Shown piece by piece: positions 19,396-26,669 of a stretch of DNA of 64,000 nt. How positions within the stretch are numbered: the stretch's first letter is position 1; the number at the start of each line of letters is the position of its first letter. This DNA is from Lachnospiraceae bacterium (GTDB lineage: Bacteria; Bacillota; Clostridia; Lachnospirales; Lachnospiraceae). The translations under genes and the position numbers were made by a program. The stretch is taken from assembly GCA_024698705.1 (NCBI GenBank), contig JAILQX010000050.1, positions 1 through 64,000 of the forward strand. Direction: 5' to 3'. The notes below the pieces were generated by a model. It searched no databases. It was not told the origin of the DNA and saw only the letters and a list, made by a program, of their open reading frames with translations.

Positions 19396-19555
19396 TATGC
19401 TTTTATGTCGGAGTCTTATTTTTTTCATTGTGTCGTTATATTATTCTTTTATCCGTTCAGACGCTTTTTCTGCCGTTATGTTGTTATTTCGTCCCGTCAA
19501 ATGTACTGATAAAATGATAATATGCATTTGACAATATATTTCGGAGGTTATAAAA

Positions 19556-19879
19556 ATGACTATCAGCGGAATGCCGTTAAAGACATTACGGAATCTGCAT
19601 AAAATGACAATAGATGATCTGGTGAAAAAGTCAGGAGTCAGTAAAACAACCATTCGACAGATAGAAAAGGGAGAAGCCAATCCCCAATACGAAACATTGG
19701 TCCTTTTAGCCGATGCCCTTGATGTTCCCATGGATGTGCTTTGTAACAGAAATATCAATATGTACAGGATCGGTGATAAAGGTGACAGTATCCTGATCGA
19801 GTACACTTCCGCGGGAAATAATTCGAAGCTGGCCGGTGTGATAGAATATCTGCAGTTAATGAACAGATTTGACAGATAA
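19556..19879 (+). CDS. small XRE-family transcriptional regulator
   Basis: A 107-residue DNA-binding protein. Residues 6-65 form a Cro/C1-type helix-turn-helix with KTLRNLHKMTIDDLVKKSGV, SKTTIRQIEKGEANPQYETL and LADALDVPMD. The C-terminal 40 residues have no recognisable domain. GGAGG lies 8 bases before the start. It is a single plus-strand gene with a hairpin terminator 40 bases after its stop. A palindrome at 19982-20010 could be a site for it, but no copy was found in its own promoter region. Confidence 0.88.
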   Translation: MTISGMPLKTLRNLHKMTIDDLVKKSGVSKTTIRQIEKGEANPQYETLVLLADALDVPMDVLCNRNINMYRIGDKGDSILIEYTSAGNNSKLAGVIEYLQLMNRFDR

Positions 19880-19919
19880 AACGCATATCTGTTAGGCGGG
19901 GGTTCCGGCCTAATAAAAT

Positions 19920-19953
19920 AGAAGCCATGACGCGACATGGCTTCTGTCATTTT
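19920..19953 (+). terminator. terminator of the XRE gene
   Basis: 10-bp stem (AGAAGCCATG / CATGGCTTCT) with a 6-base loop, followed by GTCATTTTTC on the plus strand. Confidence 0.8.
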
Positions 19954-19981
19954 TCGGGAAAATACCCCTATAAATGGGAGG

Positions 19982-20010
19982 ATGCCAAGTATACTTGGTA
20001 TACTTGGCAT
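19982..20010. repeat. perfect 12-bp inverted repeat
   Basis: ATGCCAAGTATA - CTTGG - TATACTTGGCAT, containing the nested palindrome CCAAGTATACTTGG. It is followed on the plus strand by TTTTATTAT, so it could be a second terminator or an operator. The region 19880-20197 otherwise holds only hairpins and a possible micro-ORF. Confidence 0.75.
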
Positions 20011-20016
20011 TTTATT

Positions 20017-20103
20017 ATGAAAAAGTTATTATTGAAACTAAAATCGCTTCTCTTTTATAGTACTTATTGTAAAGGAGGAATTTGTCTAAATAATGTTATG
20101 TAA
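20017..20103 (+). CDS. possible 28-codon micro-ORF
   Basis: An ATG frame of 28 codons starting MKKLLLKLKSLLFYS and containing two cysteines (YCKGGICL). It is short, basic-hydrophobic at the N terminus and followed by a terminator hairpin. It lacks a ribosome site; the only SD-like sequence (AAAGGAGG, 20071-20078) lies inside it and points to no well-spaced start. It may be chance. It is listed because the segment sits between two hairpins and has the form of a small transcription unit. Confidence 0.2.
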   Translation: MKKLLLKLKSLLFYSTYCKGGICLNNVM

Positions 20104-20139
20104 ATTAACTCTCCGTAAATTAATTATGAACAAAATATG

Positions 20140-20165
20140 AACAAGCGCCCGCAAAGGCGCTTGTT
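20140..20165. terminator. bidirectional terminator before ppiB stop
   Basis: Perfect 10-bp stem (AACAAGCGCC / GGCGCTTGTT) with a 6-base loop; T-rich on the plus side (TTCTGATTTTTTTT) and AT-rich on the minus side. It probably serves ppiB. Confidence 0.75.
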
Positions 20166-20197
20166 TTCTGATTTTTTTTCATTTTTTACTTGTTTTT

Positions 20198-20719
20198 TTA
20201 TATTTTTTCAGGTTCCGGATATTCAACTCCGAATGTTTCAACCGTCATGGATCTGATAACCTGCGGCTCGATCGGCTTGTCACCCCAGTCGGTCTTCGTT
20301 TCCGCTATCTTGTTGACAACATCCATGCCTTCGATAACCTGTCCGAATGCGGCATATGCACCGTCAAGATGAGGTGATGTCTTATGCATGATAAAAAACT
20401 GTGATCCTGCAGAGTTTGGATCCGTGGCTCTGGCCATTGAAAGGACACCCTCGGTGTGCTTCAGATCATTTGCAACACCGTTCTGAGCGAATTCACCCTT
20501 TATCGAATATCCGGGACCGCCCATTCCTGTTCCGTCGGGACATCCGCCCTGTATCATAAATCCCTTTATAACTCTGTGAAATATAAGTCCGTCATAATAC
20601 TTTTTGTTGATGAGACTGATGAAATTGTTAACGGATATCGGGGCTGTTTCGGGATACAGCTCTGCCTTCATCACGTCTCCGTTTTCCATTGTGATCGTTA
20701 CTACCGGTTTTTGTGCCAT
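20198..20719 (-). CDS. ppiB: peptidyl-prolyl cis-trans isomerase, cyclophilin type
   Basis: Cytoplasmic proline isomerase that assists protein folding. The 173-residue single-domain cyclophilin shows FHRVIKGFMIQGG with the catalytic arginine, GTGMGGPGYSIKGEF, GVLSMARATDPNSAGSQFFI and HLDGAYAAFGQVIEGMDVV. There is no signal peptide. It is monocistronic and divergent from the GNAT gene at 20803. Confidence 0.95.
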   Translation of the reverse strand: MAQKPVVTITMENGDVMKAELYPETAPISVNNFISLINKKYYDGLIFHRVIKGFMIQGGCPDGTGMGGPGYSIKGEFAQNGVANDLKHTEGVLSMARATDPNSAGSQFFIMHKTSPHLDGAYAAFGQVIEGMDVVNKIAETKTDWGDKPIEPQVIRSMTVETFGVEYPEPEKI

Positions 20720-20802
20720 AGCTATTTCCTTTCCGAAATAATTGTTTTATGATATGTACATGGCTATTGTAAACTAAAACCGAGGTTTTTGAAAGATTTA
20801 TT

Positions 20803-21660
20803 ATGCGTCAACAATTACTGCGTGCGATCTATTACGTCACGATGGACCATTTTGTAACAATTCCACAGGCTCTTACCGCGGATCTGGCCTACCACGGCAT
20901 AAAGATCTTTCAGGTTCCCTATCATTCAATAGACAAGTTTCTTCCGCCCAAAAATATGACGCCGAAGAACGTGCTGATCCTCTGTGATATACCCGAACTT
21001 GCCAAAGCTTTCCTTGATGGCGGTTACTACGTGGTCGCGGTTTCGCATATCGACAATAAGGGGCAGCATTTCCCCGGGATAAACTTCTGTGTTGAGGATT
21101 TTACCGAGATAGAATGGTTTTATTTTGTAAAATACTGGCAAAGATATGCCGGTGTTCCCTGGCATATAATGGATACGGAACGCTGCAAGATACGAGAGAT
21201 GTCTCCGGATGACCTGAATGCACTGTACGATATGTATACGGATAAGCGTATCTGCGAGTATACCGAGGATCTGTTTGAAAACCGCATGCATGAGCTGGCT
21301 TATATAAAGGATTACGTCAAGGGAATGTATCATTTCTACGGCTTCGGCACTTGGATCGTGGAAGACAGGTTTACGGGCAATATGATAGGAAGAGCCGGCT
21401 TCAATTACAGGCCCGGATTTGAAGATCCCGAACTCGGCTTTGTGATAGCACCTTCAAGATGGCGTCACGGATATGCCTACGAGGTATGTACCGCCATAAT
21501 AGATTACGGGAAAAGAGAATTCGGTTTCACCCGAATACACGCATTTGTCCGTCCGGAAAATACCGCTTCGGTCTGCCTTCTCGAAAAACTGGGCTTCAGG
21601 ACCTGCGGAAGATATACGATCAATGATGCGATACATGACAGATGTGTGCTTGAACTTTAA
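20803..21660 (+). CDS. GNAT acetyltransferase with N-terminal extension
   Basis: A 285-residue protein. The C-terminal half (about residues 125-285) is a RimJ/RimL-like GNAT domain with CKIREMSPDDLNALYDM, ELGFVIAPSRWRHGYAYEV (acetyl-CoA-binding strand and loop) and RPENTASVCLLEKLGFRTCGRYT. The N-terminal ~120 residues are a separate domain that may be a degenerate hydrolase-like or Rossmann-type unit (NVLILCDIPELAKAFLDGGY); I do not recognise it. The start lacks a well-spaced SD (GAGG lies 15 bases upstream), so a slightly different start is possible. Substrate unknown. Confidence 0.82.
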   Translation: MRQQLLRAIYYVTMDHFVTIPQALTADLAYHGIKIFQVPYHSIDKFLPPKNMTPKNVLILCDIPELAKAFLDGGYYVVAVSHIDNKGQHFPGINFCVEDFTEIEWFYFVKYWQRYAGVPWHIMDTERCKIREMSPDDLNALYDMYTDKRICEYTEDLFENRMHELAYIKDYVKGMYHFYGFGTWIVEDRFTGNMIGRAGFNYRPGFEDPELGFVIAPSRWRHGYAYEVCTAIIDYGKREFGFTRIHAFVRPENTASVCLLEKLGFRTCGRYTINDAIHDRCVLEL

Positions 21661-21674
21661 ATATGTCATACAAT

Positions 21675-21702
21675 AAAAAAAGCCGCTTATGCGACTTTTT
21701 TT
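21675..21702. terminator. bidirectional terminator between GNAT and crh genes
   Basis: AAAAAAAGCCGC - TTAT - GCGACTTTTTTT, a convergent-gene terminator with A and T runs on both flanks. Confidence 0.88.
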
Positions 21703-21711
21703 ATTCGGCAT

Positions 21712-21966
21712 TTATTTGCCGCTGAGATACTTTTCAATCCCATCTATGGCTGCTTCTTCATCAGCTCCGTCTACAAGGGCATTCACCTTCTCACCTATAT
21801 CAAGTCCGAGGCTCATCATACCCATTATGCTTTTGGCATTGACCTTCTTATCTCCCGTCTCGAGATAAATAGAGCTTTCATACTGGCTTGCAACCTGTAC
21901 AAGCATGGCAACCGGCCTTGCCTCAAGACCATTCTCCAATCTGATGGTAATCTCCTTTGTTATCAT
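21712..21966 (-). CDS. crh: HPr-like protein lacking the active-site histidine (Crh type)
   Basis: An 84-residue HPr-fold protein. The usual phosphorylation site His15 of HPr is glutamate here (NGLEARPV, Glu15), so it should not carry phosphate in the sugar phosphotransferase chain. The regulatory serine is kept exactly at residue 46 (VNAKSIMGMMSLGL). This matches Crh, the catabolite-repression HPr that is phosphorylated by HPr kinase and acts with CcpA. The context supports it: whiA-rapZ lie directly upstream, as in the Bacillus yvcJKL-crh cluster, and hprK is in the same operon. The symbol is assigned by analogy; Bacillus Crh has Gln at this position. Confidence 0.85.
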   Translation of the reverse strand: MITKEITIRLENGLEARPVAMLVQVASQYESSIYLETGDKKVNAKSIMGMMSLGLDIGEKVNALVDGADEEAAIDGIEKYLSGK

Positions 21967-21988
21967 AATTTCTCCTCTCGCAATGGCG

Positions 21989-22930
21989 CTACCTTAATTC
22001 CGATGCCAATTCACTCAGCTTCCTCAATCTGTGATTAACACCGCTTTTCCCAACCGGCGGATCAAGTAACTCCCCTAATTCCTGCAAAGATGCATCAGGA
22101 TGCCCCTGTCTGACTTCGGCAATCTCCCTAAGATTGTCCGGAAGCCTCTCAAAACCATAGAGCTTCTGAATCAACTGTATATCCTCTATCTGTCTTGTCG
22201 ATGCAGCAACAGTCTTTGCTATATTGGCAGTTTCACAATTAACCCTGCGGTTAATCGAATTACCCATTTCCTTAAGTATGCGAAGATTCTCGAATTCCAT
22301 AAGGGAAACCCTGGCTCCGCATATACCGATAAAATCAACTATGGCGCTGCCCTCTTTAATATATACAACAAAATACTTCTTTCGGCAAATGATTTTTGCT
22401 TCAAGTTCGAACGTCGCCATAACGTCGATTATCTGCTGTGCCTGCTCCCTGTTCTCACAAACCATCTCAAGATGATATCCCTTCTTCGGATCGCTCATGG
22501 ATCCGGTGCACAGAAACGTCATTCCGAGGAATGCACTTCTGCAGCAGGAATTCTTGATAAGGATCGCATCGACCGATCTGTGAAAACCTTTGAAAACTCC
22601 ATCCCTTCCGAGTATCCCGGTCCCTTTCAGAATGTTGACCGCGTCATCTTTATCGCTGATCACGATCTCATAAGGGCCGCTTTTTTCATCATCCGGTCCG
22701 TCCCCGATTTCAGACACGCTATTTATATTATATGTTTTTCTCAATAAAGTAAAGCATTTTCTGTAAAGAGATCTTCTTTCAATGCTTATGACCAGTTCTT
22801 CCCTGCCGTCTTTAGTGCGCCGCAGTGAGCCGCAATGGTTCAAAACTGTGGCTATCTGTGCTATCTGACAGTGTCTCGGTCCGGGTGCGGTCTTCGCTAT
22901 TTCTTCTTTTACATCCGATGAAAATGACAT
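21989..22930 (-). CDS. whiA: sporulation/division regulator WhiA
   Basis: DNA-binding protein related to LAGLIDADG homing endonucleases. It controls sporulation in Streptomyces and affects division and chromosome segregation in Bacillus. The 313-residue protein has the N-terminal segment FSSDVKEEIAKTAPGPRHC, the central degenerate LAGLIDADG fold (FLGMTFLCTGSMSDPKKGYH) and a C-terminal helix-turn-helix (REIAEVRQGHPDASLQELGE...GVNHRLRKLSELA). It overlaps rapZ by one base and precedes crh by 22 bases. The genomic link rapZ-whiA-crh is conserved; YvcK, usually between them, is absent here. Confidence 0.95.
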   Translation of the reverse strand: MSFSSDVKEEIAKTAPGPRHCQIAQIATVLNHCGSLRRTKDGREELVISIERRSLYRKCFTLLRKTYNINSVSEIGDGPDDEKSGPYEIVISDKDDAVNILKGTGILGRDGVFKGFHRSVDAILIKNSCCRSAFLGMTFLCTGSMSDPKKGYHLEMVCENREQAQQIIDVMATFELEAKIICRKKYFVVYIKEGSAIVDFIGICGARVSLMEFENLRILKEMGNSINRRVNCETANIAKTVAASTRQIEDIQLIQKLYGFERLPDNLREIAEVRQGHPDASLQELGELLDPPVGKSGVNHRLRKLSELASELR

Positions 22931-23790
22931 TATTTGATATCCCTATGTGACAGATTAAGTCCGTAGTCTCCCTTGTCCTTCATCCGTTCATACAATTTAT
23001 TGGCCAATGTTACCGATCTGTGATGACCGCCCGTACAGCCTATTGCGATAACAAGCTGGTATTTGCCCTCGTTCACATATCCGGGGATCAGAAATTCCAG
23101 CATGTCTTCAAGCTTGTCCAGAAAGACCTCTGCATCCCCCGATTGCATAACATAGTCCTGTACCGGTTTATCATTACCCGTAAGGTATTTCAGTTCATCT
23201 ATATAAAACGGATTCGGTAAGAATCTGACGTCAAATACCAGATCGGCATCGGACGGTATACCGTTCTTAAAGCCGAAGGAAACGATATTGACCATCAGAC
23301 TGTTGTATGACTTGTCCCCTACAAATATCCTGTCCATCTCTTCCTTGAGATTTCGGACCAGAAGATGTGACGTATCAAATATATAATCGGCTTCAGCCTT
23401 GATCGGAGCGAGTATCTCACGCTCCATCCTGATGCCGTCTTCTATCCTGATGTTTTTGGAGGTCTGAAGCGGATGCAGTCTTCTTGTCTCCTTGTATCGC
23501 TTTATAAGCGTCTCATCGCTTGCATCCATAAAGATGATCTCGCAGGAATAACCGTTATTTTGCAGCTTATCAAGACTTTCCTTGGCCACGGCAAAATTCT
23601 GATCTGCCCTCACATCCAGTCCGAGCGCTACTTTCTGTATCTCTCCGTTCGGATCGCAGATCAGTTCAACAAATTTCTCTATAAGCAGGACAGGGAGATT
23701 ATCCACACAGTAAAATCCCATGTCTTCCAGCATTTTCATGGCAGTTCGTTTGCCGCCGCCACTCATTCCCGTCACAACAACAAATCTCAT
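22930..23790 (-). CDS. rapZ: RNase adapter / nucleotide-binding protein RapZ (YvcJ)
   Basis: P-loop protein; in enterobacteria RapZ targets small RNAs of amino-sugar synthesis to RNase E, and Bacillus YvcJ binds and hydrolyses GTP. The 286-residue protein has Walker A GMSGGGKRT at residues 8-16, DNLPVLLIEKF, and the C-terminal domain with FLPNPFYIDELKYLTGNDKPV and IAIGCTGGHHRSVTLA. It overlaps murB by 4 bases and whiA by 1 base, so expression is coupled. A regulatory RNA partner in Clostridia is not known to me. Confidence 0.94.
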   Translation of the reverse strand: MRFVVVTGMSGGGKRTAMKMLEDMGFYCVDNLPVLLIEKFVELICDPNGEIQKVALGLDVRADQNFAVAKESLDKLQNNGYSCEIIFMDASDETLIKRYKETRRLHPLQTSKNIRIEDGIRMEREILAPIKAEADYIFDTSHLLVRNLKEEMDRIFVGDKSYNSLMVNIVSFGFKNGIPSDADLVFDVRFLPNPFYIDELKYLTGNDKPVQDYVMQSGDAEVFLDKLEDMLEFLIPGYVNEGKYQLVIAIGCTGGHHRSVTLANKLYERMKDKGDYGLNLSHRDIK

Positions 23791-24701
23791 TTAAACTCTC
23801 CAAGAAATATAACCTCGGGCTCCAGTCTGATTCCGCTGCTCTTCAATACCTTATCCTGCACATCCATGATAAGCCTGTACATATCATTTCCCGTGGCATG
23901 ATCCGCATTGATCAGAAATCCCGCGTGCTTCTTTGAAACCTCTGCTCCACCGACGCGATAACCCTTTAAGCCCGCATCGGCTATAAGTTTACCCGCATAA
24001 TTGCCCTTCGGACGCTTAAATGTAGATCCTGCCGAAGGATATTCAAGCGGCTGTTTATCTCTTCTCTTCATATTAAGGTCACGCATGATGCCGTCAATGA
24101 CATCCCTGTCTCCGTATAAAAGCTGGAATGTTACCTGCAATATGACAAAGCCTTCCTTTTTTGCCCTCGAATTCCTGTATTCAAATTCCATCTCCGCATT
24201 GGAGAAATTCCTGATCTCCCCATTGGGTGTAAGCGCTCTGACCTGATATGCGACCTGCTTGATCTCTCCGCCGTAGGCACCCGCATTCATAATGACGGCA
24301 CCGCCGACTGTACCGGGTATACCGCTCGCGAATTCCATGCCTGTCAGATTGCACTCCATCGCCTTACGTGAAACGGCGCTTAAAAGCGCGCCGGATCTGG
24401 CTACGATCCTGTTGTCGTCATGAACCCTTATCTCATTGAACAGCGAACCGACCTCAATGATCACTCCCCTGTATCCTTCATCCGATACAAGGATATTGCT
24501 TCCGTTGCCCAGCACAAAATAAGGTACATTCTCTGCCCTCAACATGGTTATGAGTTTTACAAGTTCCTGCTCGTTGGCGATCCTCACAAATATGTCGGCG
24601 TTGCCGCCGATCTTAAAGGTCGTATGCTCAGCCATTGGCTCATTTACAAGAATGCGCTCTTTTTCAATTATGGAGTTGATCTTTTCGATTAATCCTTCCA
24701 T
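23787..24701 (-). CDS. murB: UDP-N-acetylenolpyruvoylglucosamine reductase
   Basis: FAD enzyme that reduces enolpyruvyl-UDP-GlcNAc to UDP-MurNAc in peptidoglycan precursor synthesis. In 304 residues it shows the FAD-binding segment MAEHTTFKIGGNADIFVRI, YFVLGNGSNILVSD, ASGIPGTVGGAVIMNAGAYG and the active-site region YPSAGSTFKRPKGNYAGKLI, followed by HAGFLINADHATGNDM. This is the type IIa form common in Firmicutes. Its start overlaps the glucokinase gene by 13 bases. Confidence 0.96.
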   Translation of the reverse strand: MEGLIEKINSIIEKERILVNEPMAEHTTFKIGGNADIFVRIANEQELVKLITMLRAENVPYFVLGNGSNILVSDEGYRGVIIEVGSLFNEIRVHDDNRIVARSGALLSAVSRKAMECNLTGMEFASGIPGTVGGAVIMNAGAYGGEIKQVAYQVRALTPNGEIRNFSNAEMEFEYRNSRAKKEGFVILQVTFQLLYGDRDVIDGIMRDLNMKRRDKQPLEYPSAGSTFKRPKGNYAGKLIADAGLKGYRVGGAEVSKKHAGFLINADHATGNDMYRLIMDVQDKVLKSSGIRLEPEVIFLGEFK

Positions 24702-25636
24702 GTATCGTATACCAGTTTTGCCGAACCGTATATGCCCGCATCATTTCCGAGTGTTGCAAGAGCAAACTTTGCTCCCCTTGCTCCCGGGAATACGTACCTG
24801 TCATAATACGGTTTCATATAATCTATCAATATCTGTCCGGCTCTTGAAACTCCGCCGCCTATGACAAAGATCTCGGGATTTACGACATTGGCTACTGCCG
24901 CAAGACCTTTACCGAGATATTCACCGTAAACTTCGGCTACTTCAACTGCCAGGGCATCTCCTGCCTTAACGGCATCCCATACATCCTTTGCACTGAAATC
25001 CTTATCTCTTAAAACACTCGGCTTGTCGCTTTCAGCAAGTTTTCTGCCTGCTATCCTTACAACGCCTGTTGCAGATGCATACTGCTCAAGACAGCCGTGT
25101 CCCTTACATCCGCATTCGTCCGGCTCGTCGTCCTCAAGATGGATATGTCCTATCTCACCGCCTGCTCCCGTAGCACCGCAGACGATCTTTCCGTTTATGA
25201 TGATACCTCCGCCGACTCCGGTCCCCAGAGTTACCGCAACCATATCATCATAACCCTTGCCGCCGCCTCTCCACATTTCTCCGAGTGCCGCGACATTGGC
25301 GTCATTGCCTGCTTTTACTGGTACTCCAAGGATCTCACTGAGTTCTGAGGTTATGTGACGCTCACCCCATCCGAGATTTGCTGCCATGAGGACCGTGCCG
25401 TCATCCGTAACAGGTCCGGGAACACCTATCCCCACACCTACTACGTCAGCAAATGCGATATCCTTCTTAGCTGCTTCTTCCCTGATGCTTTCCGCAATAT
25501 CTCCTATGATGTGATCACCGCAGTCTTCCTTGCGGGTGACTATCTCCCACTTGTCGACCAGTTCTCCTTCCGGTGTGAATAATCCAAGCTTGACCGTGGT
25601 TCCTCCCACATCAACGCCAAATAAATACTTTGCCAT
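24689..25636 (-). CDS. glk: ROK family glucokinase
   Basis: Phosphorylates glucose with ATP. The 315-residue protein has the phosphate-1 motif FGVDVGGTTVKLGLF, the sugar-binding NDANVAALGE and GAGGEIGHI, and the ROK zinc signature CGCKGHGCLEQYASATG. No helix-turn-helix precedes it, so it is an enzyme rather than a ROK repressor. It sits between hprK and murB, within the operon that also encodes the Crh-like protein, so glucose entry and catabolite signalling share a transcript. Confidence 0.93.
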   Translation of the reverse strand: MAKYLFGVDVGGTTVKLGLFTPEGELVDKWEIVTRKEDCGDHIIGDIAESIREEAAKKDIAFADVVGVGIGVPGPVTDDGTVLMAANLGWGERHITSELSEILGVPVKAGNDANVAALGEMWRGGGKGYDDMVAVTLGTGVGGGIIINGKIVCGATGAGGEIGHIHLEDDEPDECGCKGHGCLEQYASATGVVRIAGRKLAESDKPSVLRDKDFSAKDVWDAVKAGDALAVEVAEVYGEYLGKGLAAVANVVNPEIFVIGGGVSRAGQILIDYMKPYYDRYVFPGARGAKFALATLGNDAGIYGSAKLVYDTWKD

Positions 25637-25657
25637 AATAACCTCTTTGTCTTATCT

Positions 25658-26599
25658 TTATTCTTCGTCTTCTTCTCTTCTCTGGGCAAGCGAATTTCTG
25701 ACTCTTTCATACAATACCTGTGCCGCGTTGTAACCCATCTTCTTCTGACGATGGTTGACTGCTGCGGACTCACAGATGATCGCCAGGTTACGACCCGGTC
25801 TGATCGGTATGCTGTGGCACACTACTTTATTGCCAAGATATTCGATATATTCCTCTTCAAGTCCAAGTCTGTCGTATTCCTTGTCCTTATCCCACTCCTC
25901 AAGTTTGATAACGAGATCGATGTTCTGTGTTTCCTTGACGCTTGAAACACCGAACAGAGTCTTTACATCGACGATACCTATACCTCTGAGCTCTATAAAA
26001 TGCTTTGTTACCGCGGGTGCGGTACCGATAAGCGTCTCGTCGCTGACCTTTCTGATCTCAACAACATCATCGGTCACAAGACGGTGACCACGCTTGATGA
26101 GCTCAAGTGCGGCTTCCGATTTACCTATGCCGCTTTCACCGGTTATCAGCAATCCTTCGCCGTATACATCGACCAGAACACCGTGAACCGTGATACACGG
26201 TGCCAGTTTGACGTTCAACCATCTGATGACTTCCGCCGTAAATGCACTCGTCGCCTTCTTTGTCATAAGGACCGGCACCTTTTTTTCCTCAGCCGTCTTC
26301 ATGAATATGTCATCCGGAACGAGCTCCCTGCAGAATATGACCGCAGGAATGGGGTATGAAAGCAATTCCTTATACACTTCCTCCCTACGTTCTTCGGAAA
26401 GGCTTTGCATATATGTATATTCCACAAAACCTATGATCTGAATTCTGGTCGCATCAAAATGCTCAAAATATCCGGCCATCTGCAACGCCGGTCTGTTGAT
26501 ATCCGGCTGGGTGATCTTTGTCTTGCTGATATCTATATCAGGTGTGAGATTATCCAGCTTCATCTTTTCAATTATTTCCGATAGTTTTACACTTGCCAT
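25658..26599 (-). CDS. hprK: HPr kinase/phosphorylase
   Basis: Bifunctional enzyme that phosphorylates or dephosphorylates Ser46 of HPr (and Crh) in response to glycolytic intermediates. The 313-residue protein has an N-terminal receiver-like domain, the P-loop GESGIGKS at residues 154-161, RGHRLVTDDVVEIRK, and the family signature LRGIGIVDVKTLFG near 205-220. The C terminus ends in an acidic tail. It lies 21 bases upstream of glk and four genes upstream of the Crh-like target, 70 bases after uvrC. Confidence 0.96.
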   Translation of the reverse strand: MASVKLSEIIEKMKLDNLTPDIDISKTKITQPDINRPALQMAGYFEHFDATRIQIIGFVEYTYMQSLSEERREEVYKELLSYPIPAVIFCRELVPDDIFMKTAEEKKVPVLMTKKATSAFTAEVIRWLNVKLAPCITVHGVLVDVYGEGLLITGESGIGKSEAALELIKRGHRLVTDDVVEIRKVSDETLIGTAPAVTKHFIELRGIGIVDVKTLFGVSSVKETQNIDLVIKLEEWDKDKEYDRLGLEEEYIEYLGNKVVCHSIPIRPGRNLAIICESAAVNHRQKKMGYNAAQVLYERVRNSLAQRREEDEE

Positions 26600-26669
26600 A
26601 ATCCGTATCTCCTATACTTGGGAAGCTTATCCAGATATTTTTACCTGTTGCTTAATAATTCTATCATAT

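Noticed and set aside
19441..20010. 189-codon minus-strand ORF
   Set aside because: It runs antisense to the XRE gene and two hairpins, has no ribosome site, and starts inside the palindrome; the plus-strand XRE gene has clear domain motifs and GGAGG.
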